Shown here: in pieces, positions 53,600 through 64,000 of the stretch
Numbering within the stretch: position 1 is the stretch's first letter
Layout of the letters: each line of letters starts with the position of its first letter
NCBI GenBank assembly: GCA_947396885.1
Contig: OX377201.1
Coordinates: forward strand, 6,186,934 to 6,250,933
DNA length: 64,000 nt
Source of the DNA: Heligmosomoides polygyrus polygyrus
Lineage: Eukaryota; Nematoda; Chromadorea; Rhabditida; Heligmosomidae
Direction: 5' to 3'
Made by a program: the position numbers and the translations under genes
The notes under the pieces: model-generated
Database searches by the model: none
The model's input: only the letters and a program-made list of their open reading frames with translations
What the model was told of the DNA's origin: nothing

Positions 53600-55215
53600 T
53601 TTCTATGTCGAACTGGACACTCTTCTAAGTTAGCCTATGATTTTTGAAATCAAAGCGAACTCTTCCAAATCGAAACGACCTGTCGGCAGGTTAAGGTTCA
53701 GACTCACTAAAGTCCTGTTTATACTTCCGCGAGACATGTAAAGTGGCTAAATTGATCGATCATGTCGCTCAATCAATGTGACCACAATAGGTGGCGTCGA
53801 GTCGCTCAGCGCCGAAGTATAAACGGGGCCTAAGATATTTTTTGTTCAAAAAAAGGTAAAACTTTCTTTGAAATTTTTTAGTTCAGCTGTCCCAACAAGT
53901 GTAATGATTTTATAAAAATTTTATTTTTTGAGAAAAACTACTGAATTAAACTTTGTTTTGAAGAGCAACAAGCGAGCAATCAGACATTGTATTGAAAGAC
54001 TGGATCGCGCCATGCACTCGAAAGGCAAGCCGCAATGTTTATTTGATTGATATTGTAAATACTGCTTACATGCAGCAAGAAAATTAGGATATATGTGTTT
54101 TTTACAATTGTTTATGTTACACCGCTTGCAGGTGTGAAACTGCAAGCGGAAATGTTGCCATCGCTAATTTTGCTATCGCTAAAATTCACAGTGTTGGCAT
54201 GGGGAAGGGCATGGCGCAATCTCTGTTTTGTCAATATAAAGTGGCTGCCTTCTGTTCTTCGAAAGAAGCTTTAAATCATTGTTTTGCTTTGAAAAATTGA
54301 TTTCTAATAAAATTTCAAACGTTATGTTCGCTTGCTGGGTAAGTAAATTAAAATTTCAAACAAAGTTCTACTAAGATTTTCCTTGAACAAAAAATTATTC
54401 GCTACTTATGAAGCAGAGGTCCCGTGGTGCCGTGGGGTTGCTGGGCGGGCCTCCCTTTGCGCGCACGCAGAGAGAGATAAGGCCGCCAACGGCCCACCTT
54501 CCGTGGTCCCTAACTCTGCGCAGAGTTGTATTGGGGTCGAGATATTTGCATTTTGCTGTTTCCCAGAGTGAGACGATTCTGCTCATATACAACATTTGGG
54601 CCGTTCCGACCTGCCGTTAAGATAGTCTACTGGTTAGACTTCTGAAATCAAACCAAACACTTCCAAGTCGAAATGAGCTTCTTCTACATTACACTAGAGA
54701 CTCTTCAAAAAGGTTAGAAGAATTCTTTGTTCAAGAAAAATTTTAGTTCTTTGAAGTTTTACCTGCCTGCCCAGTAAATGAACTCGTAGTTTTAAATTTT
54801 ATAAGATCCTCTTTTTTTTTGCTAAAAATTACTGTTTTAAAGTTATCCTAAAAAGCAGGAAGGCTGCCATTATTCAGTGCTAGACGAAGCATGCTCCCAC
54901 AAAATTGCCATTTGCATGGAGTTTCACGCCTGTGGAGGTGTAACGAAAACAAATGTAGTGAACACATATCCTCATTTTAATGCTTCATGTAAGCAGCACT
55001 TACACTATCAATCAAGTAAAAATCGCGACGAGCTTTTCGAGTGCATGGCGCGATCTGTTCTTTTGGTGCGCTACTCCTTTGCTGTGCTTTAAGACATTTG
55101 TTTCTCGAAAAATAAAGGTTCTGTAAAATTATTACACTTATTGGAGCCGCCTTGATTTCAAAAGTCTTAATGTTAGCGTAAAGAGTGTCCAATTTGACTT
55201 GAAAATTGTCCCTTT
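53600..55215. mobile_element. 1.6-kb foldback, same family as 5.4-8.6 kb
   Basis: Left arm 53,600-54,150 and right arm about 54,860-55,215 are inverted copies, both containing GCGCCATGCACTCGAAA-type, TGCTTACATG and GTGAAACT blocks. A MITE (53,712-53,833) interrupts the left arm. No gene seen. Confidence 0.8.
53712..53833. mobile_element. palindromic MITE
   Basis: CCTGTTTATACTTCCGCGAG and GCGCCGAAGTATAAACGGGG are inverted. The TTTATACTT-type end recalls the MITE at 49,540, suggesting related families. Confidence 0.75.
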
Positions 55216-56148
55216 CCGTGTGCTAAAACCCCTTTAAACCTAAATATGCAAACGCTGTTGGAAATAAAGAAAGAAGAAATGGAAAGGAAGACAAAGAAAG
55301 AAGAAAAGAAGAAAAAGAAAGAAGGGCAGGCGCAATCAATGCCTTTTGAGCGCGCCGTGTGTCTAACCTTCATGGAATGCCGTGGACTTATTGGATATAC
55401 CGTAACGTGGGAGAGACACCTTAATCTCTCTGCTTGACAATAGTGGAATAGTGGAATATTGGAAGGGAGATACTACACAAATACAACGTACTAAACTAGT
55501 CCATTGTAGAGCTTTCATGTCCAAAGAACGCGATCATTCGACTTTTTGATCCGGTTTTTAAGCGGTGCCCTACTCATTAGGATAGAGCCGACTTACATGT
55601 TTTGGGGACTTCTGGCCAGCTCAATAACGACACATGTCTTATTCCTGGATAAAAGTGAATGCAGGATGCAGGAAGGTGCATGTAGGACAGCACATCCTCA
55701 CAGCATTACAGTATATATCGTCGTGGCGGGGCCATCGCGGCGAAGTGATGTGTAGTTGCTATGCCTAGTACCACAGGAGTTGAAGTCACAATTCATACGA
55801 CAAGAATGGACTGTGTCGTGCCTTCTAAGAGACGCGCCAGCTACGCATGGCACTGGGTCTCCTGTCATTTCGGTCAGAAGCATTGCCTTCAATTAATCTG
55901 CAATGTAAGCTTCAATATATGGGGTGATAGGGTTCGCTTGGAGTTTTCGCGAAATAAGGCTACAGTGTAGTCAGTAGAATCATGACCACAGTGAACGCTG
56001 AGAAATAGATTAGATTCGCCATCTGATAAGGACCCCGTTGAGTGCTGGATAAGGAGTTTTGGAGTGTTTGGCACTGTAGAAGTCATAGAGATTGTTAAAC
56101 ACATTCTTGTGGATACGCCGTACACTATACAATCCCTTCTCATTATAT
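55216..56148. other. no recognised gene
   Basis: Purine-rich tract at 55,260-55,325; otherwise no coding or repeat signature that I can support. Confidence 0.35.
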
Positions 56149-56150
56149 TA

Positions 56151-57425
56151 GGTTGGTGCATAAGTTCTTGGACATTTGATCCCTCCTGAATTGAAAGCGC
56201 ATTTTCCCGCCAGATTTCTCACACGTATCAACGCGTAAATGATCGATCGATAGAGAAAGGAAAGGGCTACAAAACTGTTCCTAACATTCACTTCTGCGTT
56301 GTTAACGTCAGCTATTATGGCGAAGCAATTCATCCCAACTGAGACGCATATTCGGCACGTCATGTTATTCCTGCATCAATCTGGCCTCAGTGCCAACGAA
56401 TCGTATCGTCGCCTGAAGGATGTTTACAACGAGAGTGCTCCTGATCGAAGTACTGTGTACCAGTGGTTCTCGAAGTTTGCAGTTGATGAATTCTCCGTTG
56501 AAGATAAAGAACGAGAAGGGCGCCCGATGACACTGGATTTGGATGACCTCCGAAGTAGAGTGGAAGCGGACCCATACCAAACCACTCGCGAACTATCAAG
56601 CACTCGTGGTCTTAGTCACTCAACAGTCGTTCGAGGATTGAAGTCGATTGGCAAGGTGCAAAAATTGGGTCGCTGGGTACCTCACGACTTGACACAACAT
56701 GACATGGATCGCAGAGCCGATGTCGCTCTGTCTCTCCTTACCCTCAGACGTACCCACGGATGGCTGGACAACCTTGTTACCGGGGATGAGAAGTGGATAC
56801 TCTACTCTAATTATCACCGGCGTGCACAGTGGGTTGGCGCAACTGGAGAGGCAGAGGACGTTGCGAAACCCACCTTCACGTGAAGAAGGTGATGCTATGC
56901 ATTTGGTGGAGCGTTCTTGGCGAAGAATACTGGAAGCTGTTGGAGGAGAGATAACGGTGACGGCAGAGGTTTACGTCAACCAACTGAGGAAGTTGAGGGC
57001 CCACCTTCAAACCACACGAGGAGAGCAAGTGAAGGTGTATTTTCAACACGACAACGCTAGACCGCATATTGCTAGAGCGACGGCGGCTGAGTTGGCGGAC
57101 AAGGGTGGACCGTTCTTCCACATCCACCTTACTCAGCAGATCTCGCTCCTTCTGATTGTCATTTGTTTTCAAACCTTCAACGCTATTTGGACGGCCAGCA
57201 ATTTAGGAACCGAGCGGATGTCAAGGAGACACTGCTCACATTTTTCGAATCACAGCCGGCCACGTTTTGGGGAAAAGGCATCCCTGACTTACCAGCCTTA
57301 CCAGCACGTTGGCGAAAGACAGTTGATGTAAAGGGTGGTTACTTCAAATGATTTGATATTGTTGTTCGTATGTTGTGATTATAAATATTTCATGCCCCAA
57401 ATGTCCGAGAACTTATGCACCAACC
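56151..57425 (+). pseudogene. full-length mariner with frameshifted transposase
   Basis: TIRs GGTTGGTGCATAAGTTCT / GAACTTATGCACCAACC between TA dinucleotides; 1,275 bp, the usual mariner size. From MAKQF at 56,317 the frame runs about 188 codons with GLSANESYRRLKDVYNESAP (HTH) and LVTGDEKWILYSNYHRRAQW (first catalytic D), then breaks; later frames give YFQHDNARPHIARAT (second D), PYSADLAPSDCHLF (third D, D34D spacing region) and the terminal WRKTVDVKGGYFK. All three aspartates survive; frame breaks lie near 56,880 and 57,105. Confidence 0.95.
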
Positions 57426-59035
57426 TATTAGCTCATTTGGAAGGACTGAAATAAGTACGCGTTCTCACCGGAGCTGGGACTTTTGCACTATTTTAAGTGC
57501 ATGTTTATCTAAAATCACACACTGCGGCTAAATCCTAATGCAAAGTGAATAACGCCCGGCTCTAGTCTAGAAAGACATGCGAGCATAAAACAAGATTTGT
57601 TTAAGTGTCATAAGGCCATAGGACAAAAACAACTATGAATAGTAGGAAACTCAAAATGTTTACAAAAAAGAACAAATAACAACTAAATTTGAAGAAGACT
57701 ATGTCAAATATAGAAGCGGGCGCGGGCATCGGAGCCTAGCCCTCCGTTTGGCGGCAGATCGTTTATATACGCGCGGACCAGATCATCGATTTCCCATAAT
57801 CAATGGTCACCCTAGTTGAAACGCTTAACGCTCTCTATAGCATGCAGGTGGAGAAATGCGCGGAAAACGTCTGAAAATGGTGTAGACGTCAGAATCCCCC
57901 AGATCTCAACCAGTCAGTCGAAATGCAAAAATGCAGCAGCGCAGAAGGACCAAACCCCCGACCTTCCTCGCATGAAGCAACCCCACCTCCGCTGCGCTCC
58001 GAGCCACTTGACGGCAGAGACATCGCTGGCGTACAAGACCCCCAAACTCGTGATGCGCCGTATTCTGTTGTGACTTCAAGGACCCCCTACTCCTTGGGCT
58101 TAACGACTTGGCAAAGAAGAAACACATTTTTATCCTAATTGAGGGGTGAGGATTCTCCCTATATGACTCGCTCCCCCTGTTCAGACCTGCGCTTCAGACC
58201 GTTCCCTTGTTAGAGCGACGAGCTCAAAGTACACGTCATCATTCAGCCTCTTCGTCCCCAGGTCTCACCAGAGGCCGGCAGTGATTACGAGGTCCTCTGC
58301 CGCCCGTGCTCTCACAGATACGAGAGCCACTGAGCCACTTACGCTAAAGGTCAACCTGGCAACCCCCGTCGCTCCCTGCAGCTTCCGCCCATAATCTTCC
58401 TTTGCCGGCAGAGCGTCCCATCCGATGGAGCCGCTTCGAGTGAGTATTTGGCCGTTTGCTTTGCAGCTGCTTCCTTTTTTCTGCTTCCAAGTCAGAATTT
58501 GCAACAAAAGGTCATGGGTCTTTTGCTGTTTGCTGCGTATGCAATGGAGTTCGACATGGGCCCTTTATACAGCAGATTATCGAGGAGTATTCCGTTTTTA
58601 TAGCACTGTATTATTGACGTAGAGATGACTCAGTCATGCACTAAGCGATGAAACTCCACTGCCTGAATCGAGCTGTAGCCGTGGTACTCTTGGTAAAATA
58701 TCGATTTTTCACTGAATCTAGCAGCATTGAACTCAATATCATCATGTCGGATTGTACGACCCTAGGTCTGATCATTATCGTTCTTCATCCATCGCTGTCA
58801 TTGAGTTAGATCGAACCGGAAGCCTTCGCCGTTTTAGTGCTTGGAATATTTTCATCTTGTGTTTTTTCGTGAGACCCGAAAAGCCCGACTTTAGTACCTA
58901 AATACTTACGGCTTGAATCTTGAAAAGACCGCGACAGAATTAAATCAAAATTTCGACGCTACGTTAAGAAGAAATTGCAAAAAATCTTCAATGAAGCGCC
59001 TCTTTTTCTTCTTCTTCTAAACTAAAGTGCTGGCA
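57426..59035. other. no recognised gene; one dispersed repeat
   Basis: 57,850-58,190 is the inverted relative of 15,290-15,620. 58,265-58,345 has weak tRNA-like sequence on minus (GTGGCTCAGTGGCTCTCG) without a credible B box. Nothing else recognised. Confidence 0.4.
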
Positions 59036-59039
59036 TAAG

Positions 59040-59331
59040 GATAAAAGGGTAAAGGACGGCGTTACTCAATCCCTATGGGATGCGCCACGCATTCTACTTC
59101 TACGGGATATCGTGGAGGCGACTTGAATGCGTATTTGGCCATACAGTGACTTGCGGTGGCCAGCCGATGAACAAGTTAGCGCTCTATCCTTCCCAGACAA
59201 GTCTGGTACCATTCCACCGACCCCGGAGGGATGGAAGGCTTGGTTGGCCTGGGCGGGAAATCCGAACCAGGAACCTGGTATCGGGTGCAGGCGACAGCCG
59301 GCGCCTCCTCCGACTGCGCTACACGCGCCCT
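59040..59331 (-). mobile_element. tRNA-derived SINE, best-preserved copy
   Basis: Reverse orientation; on the minus strand GGGCGCGTGTAGCGCAGTCGG matches the A-box consensus exactly, B box CTGGTTCGGATTTCC, and the end is CGTCCTTTACCCTTTTATCC. Confidence 0.93.
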
Positions 59332-59334
59332 GAC

Positions 59335-59825
59335 ACAAAGTATCGCTCAGAATAGACGATCGTTCAGAAGACTAGGTAGAAGCAAAGCCTGCATCACTTT
59401 TAAATGACTTAACCTATGGCTTTAGGTATTAGAAAGCATCCTACTGGACAATCTTTTTACATAAGAAAGCCAAGGAGGTTCACTTAACCAATACTCTATG
59501 ATATTGCGCCTCCATAGATACTGGTGCAAGCGGCAACTTCTGGTTTCTTACCATAGAAAAAAACAGCGATCATTTTTCAGAAAGTAATAAGGTCTTACAT
59601 ATAGCAAATCATGCGTAGTATAATAATATAAAATGGTCTAAAGTATCGACGATTCGGCCGTGAAACTTTTAGATCACCTCCTAAAGATTCTTTTCGGAAC
59701 TTGATAAGCTGTTGCTGGCATAGCTCTCAGTTGAAGCCATGAAGCAGGCTAGCAGAAGTGGGCAGAATCTGTTGATGGGAAAAACCTAGAAACACTTTTT
59801 AAGAACGTGGTTGCATAGACTTCAT
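59335..59825. other. no recognised gene
   Basis: No coding or repeat signature identified. Confidence 0.35.
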
Positions 59826-60735
59826 CTGTATCACCTGTCGTCCCGCTGATCATCGATTTGCTCGAGCGGGCTCCAGCAGCGTCTCCATTCGTCCCTGTCG
59901 CGTGTCAGAGTGTTCCGATGGATCCTCCTCGAGGGACACGAAGAGCGTCATATCGGTCGTTCAGGGCTTTCACGAAGAAGTCCGACCAACGCGTTGCTGG
60001 GCGTCCCGGTGTTCTCTTGACATCCCGCGGAATCCAGTCGGTGACAGCTCTCATCCAGCGGGTGTCTGCCAAGCGCATTACGTGGCCGGCCCACCTAATT
60101 TTCGACAACTTGGCCCACGCACAGCGTCCCTGATCTTCGGGCATCGGCGAAGCTCGGAACTCCGGAGGCCTTCTCCCACTTGCGTGAGTCGTGCCACTCC
60201 GAGCATCGTCCTCTCGATTCCACGCTGCGCGACGCTGATCGCGTACTCATGCTTCCGTATAGCCCAGGTCTCTGAGGCGTATGTTAGGGCAGGAAGAACG
60301 GTAGAGTCGAATAGGTGGGCAGGGAGTCGGACGTTCTTCGTCTTCTTCGCGACTTCTTCGACGCTCTTGAAAGCTTCCCAAGCCGCTCGTTTCCTCCTGC
60401 TCAGCTCCGGCGCTAGGTCGTTGGCCATATTGACTTCGCGACCCAGATAGACGTAGCTGGAGCAATCGGAGATGTTCGTTCCGTTGAGCGAGAATGGGGC
60501 ATCAGAAACTTGTCCGTTCCTCATGAACATCGTCTTCGTAAGATTCAGCTGCAGTCCAACGTTCCCACATACACGACCGAAGTCGGCCAGCATTCGCTCC
60601 GCCTGGCTGATGCTCGGTGTTATGAGAACGATGTCGTCAGCGAAGCGAAGATGGTGCAGTTGCCGGCCGTCGACCTTCACTCCCATGTCTTCCCATTCTA
60701 GTTCACACATGACGTTCTCGAGGGTGGCGCTGAAG
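59826..60735 (-). pseudogene. RTE LINE, 5'-truncated
   Basis: Same family as 34,008-34,725 but extending further 5': LENVMCELEWEDMGVKVDGR, LRFADDIVLITPS (active site intact), VCGNVGLQLNLTKTMFM, SSYVYLGREVNMANDLAPEL and, after a frame break near 60,130, KIRWAGHVMRLADTRW and [19 protein letters not shown]. The 3' tail GACAGGTGATACAG matches the other copies. Confidence 0.9.
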
Positions 60736-60944
60736 AGTTTCTTGGTGCATATATTAACTTGTACAAAACAAATAAATAGACAAAAACAGTAAATGGAAAT
60801 CAATTGAAGGTGTGCTCCTACTTCGTTCCTATTCATTGCAACTCCAAAAAAAAACGTCAATAGACACAAGCGCACAAAAAGTGTAGGATTTTGAGAAACC
60901 ACGGGCCTGTCCATCGACCGCTCAGTCACTGACGGACTGAACAA

Positions 60945-61020
60945 CGGCTTCGAATTGCCATACCCCGTTAAAGTAGAATGCGCGGCGTATGCCACACGAG
61001 GGTTGACTATCCTGTATCCT
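60945..61020 (+). mobile_element. SINE 3' fragment
   Basis: TTCGAATTGCC..GTAGAATGCGCGGCGTATGCC and a CCTGTATCCTT end match the SINE 3' quarter. Confidence 0.65.
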
Positions 61021-61111
61021 TATGATGGCGCAGCACCCACTGAATTCACAAGTATACAGCTTTGGGTTCGACTCAAACCTATGCCATTCATTGCTTCCAT
61101 CACTAAAAAAG

Positions 61112-61393
61112 AAAAGGATAGTGTACGGCGTTACTCGATCTTTTTTGGGATGCACCACGCATTCTACTTCTACGGGATATCGTGGAGGCGATTTGAATGC
61201 GTATTTGGCCATACAATGACTGGCGGTGGCCAGCCGATGAACAAGTCAGCGCCTCATTCTTCCCAAACAACTCTGGTACCAGTTCACCGGGATGGAAGGC
61301 TTGGTAGGCCTGGGCGGGAAATCCGAACCAGGAGCCTGGTATCGGGTGCAGGTGACAGTCGGCGCCTCCTCCGACTGCGCTAACCGCGCCCTG
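61112..61393 (-). mobile_element. tRNA-derived SINE
   Basis: Near-complete reverse copy from AAAAGGATAGTGTACGGCG to CTAACCGCGCCC, with a small deletion around 61,288. Confidence 0.9.
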
Positions 61394-61487
61394 TTCCATC
61401 ACTATCGCTGCGAAATATTTATTTTGCCCGTCGAGTGTTCAACGTAACTCGTTTTGAAGTCCAGTAAAAGTTTATTACGCGTTCATA

Positions 61488-61558
61488 ATATCACGTGGAA
61501 TTGAAATGTGTGGCGCATCCTTTAAACCCACTGATCAATGCCGATCTTCATCCTTTCA
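61488..61558 (+). mobile_element. SINE 3' fragment
   Basis: GAATTGAAATGTGTGGCGCATCC to GATCTTCATCCTTTCAT; immediately followed by another SINE. Confidence 0.6.
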
Positions 61559-61582
61559 TCAAACCAGCAGCAACTTCTCCCG

Positions 61583-61875
61583 GCACGTGGTAGCGCAGTC
61601 GTAGAAAGCGCCGGCTGTGGTGTACTTCCGATTTCAGGTTTCGCTTCGGATGTCCCGCCCAGGCCAACCATCCCTTGCATGCTGCCGAGGTCGAAGAGCT
61701 TGTACCAAGCTTGTCTGCGAAGGAAAGAACACTGACTTACTCATAGGCTGGCCATCACAAAACACTTTATAGGACAATTAAGCATTCAAATTGCCTCCAC
61801 AACATTTTGTAAAAGTAAGAATCGTGGCGCATCCCAAAAAGGAATAACTAACATCGGTTCCTTATCCTTCATAGT
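61583..61875 (+). mobile_element. tRNA-derived SINE, diverged
   Basis: GTAGCGCAGTCGTAG A box, CGCTTCGGATGTCCCG B-box region, GTGGCGCATCCC and TCCTTATCCTTCAT at the 3' end. Confidence 0.82.
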
Positions 61876-62167
61876 TATACTTTAACTACGCGTGAGCTGT
61901 CATTCGATCCAGAGTGCTTCCGTTGCTTCCTACACCACAAGATATCACCTGGTATCAGATGATATCACGTGATTGCTTATGTTGGCTTCTTCTGATTTCC
62001 ACTATCAACACCCAGCAGTCAGGTTCAGTTCTCCTTCATTCGTCATCGGCGCCAGGTAGTAATTCCGTTGCATTTTAATAGCTCACCTTAGAAACGGAAC
62101 GGGTGAGTTGCCTAGGTGCCGGACGGCATTATTTCCCAAGCGCTCGCACGTAGCGTACATATATTCA

Positions 62168-62315
62168 GGTGCAATCCTAGTTGGTGGTCGCCACTCCTAA
62201 TCGATTTCATAAGAACTGAATGTGTCGAGTACTGAAATATATTCAACTTCCTCCTTCCTTGGAAAACAACTGCACTGATGAAATTAGAATAAGTAACACA
62301 GAAAACGTCAATATA
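62168..62315. mobile_element. outer copy of a small TIR element, cut by a foldback
   Basis: Starts GGTGCAATCCTAGTTGGTGG and matches the first 130 bases of the intact element at 62,875-63,243. Its right part appears to resume after 63,922, beyond the inserted foldback. Confidence 0.7.
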
Positions 62316-63920
62316 AAGGGTCTCAAAAACGTATACACTTTTTGAAAGGTGATAATTTTGCTCACAGTGAAGGTACTGGAAGGCTTGGCTTGTCAAAAAT
62401 ATCAATTTTCTGACATATGAGCGGTATGGAGTGCGCCATGCATTCGTCTGATATTTTGCATTTTACACTCGATTGATTGGGTTTCGCTTGAATAGTTGTT
62501 GTAATTTTTTCAAAAAGTTACCGTATTGACGAATTTTTGCTTCCTTTAGGGTCAAAATTTAAAAACACATTAATACTTGCAAAAAGTGCAATGTATCGTT
62601 AAAAAACTATTTTAAAGGTTATAAAATTGTTGCTCGTGAAGCTTTTGGACATGCTCTAGACTCGTATAAAAGCAAAGAGTATCGAGATTTCCGTGGCGTG
62701 TAAGAAGTCAAGATTGCGCCATGCCTCCGCCCGATACCTTGCATTTAGGACTTGATTGATTGTGCAGGGGCTGGATGCTTGTTGCAATTTTGCTACTACA
62801 TACTTGGCCAAATTAACCTGCTCTGTGCTTCTTTTAGCGTTTCCATTGCCCAGTGGCTGTAATTATGTCGATTAGGTGCAATCCTAGTTGGTGGTGGTCA
62901 CTCTTAAGCGATTTCATAAGAACTGAATATGTTCAGTGTTGAAGCATATTGAGCCTATCACTCCTTATAAAACAACTGCACTAACGAAACCAGGATAAAT
63001 AACACTATGAACATGAGAATATATATTTGCAAGCTTGGTCGGTATGTTTGCAATTGATTGGGACGTGGAGTAAATTGCCTAGTGAGTGTCCAAACGTTGG
63101 TTGACGGTCTCTTGGCCTAATTTTACTTTATTTTACAGATGTTATCTGTTATTTCTACATTTCTACATGTTGTTGCCCATTTACTATGTTTCGTTATATC
63201 AGAAAATCGTTCAAGAATGGCCACCACCAACTAGGATTGCACCGTCGATTAATCTCTCCATTAAACTTGAATAATGTTTCTTCAGTGAACAGAATCCATC
63301 TTGGAAAATGGGCTTCTGCTCAAACTTAAATTGTGCAAGCAATAAACTTGCATGTTACGTGTCTCTTTCACATAATTTTCAAGTTCTAAACGTTAAAAGA
63401 AACACAGCACAGGTTAATCAGGCCAAGTAGTAACAATACTGTGACAAGCATTCGGCCCATGCGCAATCAATCGAGCCCAAAATGCAAGTTTTCAGTCGGT
63501 GCATGGCGCAATCTTCACTATTTACACGTCACAGAAATCTTACTACCCTGTGCTTTCATATGAGTCTGAAATATCTTCAAATGCTTCACTAACAGCAATG
63601 TTAGAACCTTTCAAATAATACCTATTTTTTTAAAGGACACCCTTATTTTAGCAGGAATTAGTCTACTCTTAAATTTTAAAAGAAGCACCATTCAATCGAT
63701 ACGGTCACTTGGTGAAGAAATTATAACTAGTGTTCAAGCGAAACACAATCAATCGAGCATATTACGCAAAATTTCAGGCGAGTTCATGGCGCATTTCGTA
63801 CCGCTCATATGCCAGAAAATTTCTATTTTCTTAAGCTTTCATATGAGCTTTCAACTTTTCCCTTAAGGTGAGCATAGTTATCACCTTTCAAACAGTGTAT
63901 ACATTTTTTTAGACACCCTG
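62316..63920. mobile_element. 1.6-kb foldback with mariner-like ends
   Basis: Ends read AGGGTCTCAAAAACGTATAC and GTATACATTTTTTTAGACACC, both next to TA; arms continue with TTGAAAGGTGATAA, a TATGAGCGGTA block and GCGCCATG..CTCGATTGATTG. A 369-bp element is nested inside. Confidence 0.8.
62875..63243. mobile_element. 369-bp TIR element with 8-bp TSD
   Basis: 23-base perfect TIRs beginning GGTGCAATCCTAGTTGGTGG; GTCGATTA is duplicated at 62,867-62,874 and 63,244-63,251. 8-bp TSD suggests an hAT-type mobiliser. No coding capacity. Confidence 0.92.
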
Positions 63921-64000
63921 TATAATAATTGTGGGCTAGGTCGTGACGTAGAAGGCGGTTAGGACTTGAAGTGCATTGTCTTGCTTGTGTCCAAAAGGTT

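Noticed and set aside
58265..58345. tRNA-like sequence on the minus strand
   Set aside because: Only an A-box-like piece is convincing; no B box or cloverleaf.
59066..59355. Recurring open frames reading MRHAFYFYG.. and SALSFPD.. at many sites
   Set aside because: These are reading frames through the tRNA-derived SINE, present in several frames at once and decaying differently in each copy; the family is non-coding.

Overview
The window is eukaryotic nuclear DNA from a nematode, most plausibly a clade V strongylid (hookworm-like) parasite. The evidence is one gene split into many short exons with nematode-style acceptors (TTTCAG, TTTTAG), introns swollen by transposons, abundant mariner/Tc1 copies, RTE and CR1-like LINE 3' ends, a tRNA-derived SINE and many foldback/MITE elements. 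The species was inferred from style only.

The single convincing protein-coding gene is on the minus strand, from 48,481 (first exon found) down to the stop codon at 30,793-30,795. It has 19 exons that join in frame into about 708 residues of a mitochondrial m-AAA protease. The EVIGGLGA pore loop, [10 protein letters not shown] and LIGPPPHG segments match the paraplegin (SPG7 / C. elegans ppgn-1) branch rather than the AFG3L2 branch. All catalytic motifs are intact: Walker A, Walker B, SRH arginines, HEAGH zinc site. The start codon and mitochondrial presequence were not found. Its large introns (2.2, 4.6, 1.5, 1.9 and 3.9 kb) carry RTE LINEs, a mariner inside a SINE, foldbacks, several copies of one 0.5-kb MITE family and SINEs.

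Everything else (1-30 kb and 49-64 kb) is repeat-rich DNA without a recognised host gene. 0-9 kb: uncharacterised GC-rich start, a poly-G MITE, a 3.1-kb foldback. 9-20 kb: two mariner relics, a SINE cluster, inverted CR1-like 3' ends, an RTE fragment. 20-24.7 kb: tRNA-like repeat pair, GC-rich tandem repeats, an hAT-like element with a perfect 8-bp target duplication, a (TG)n tract and a 127-bp tandem repeat. 25-30.5 kb: SINEs and a mariner with a MITE inside its transposase. 49-55 kb: short palindromic MITEs, a 739-bp foldback, a Mutator-like element with 91-bp perfect TIRs and a 9-bp TSD, a 1.6-kb foldback. 56-57.4 kb: a full-length mariner with a broken transposase. 59-64 kb: SINEs, a 5'-truncated RTE and a three-layer nested insertion.

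The most interesting content is the set of structurally dated insertions whose ends and target-site duplications can be read directly, not a new enzymatic system. I saw no operon, CRISPR, toxin or viral gene.
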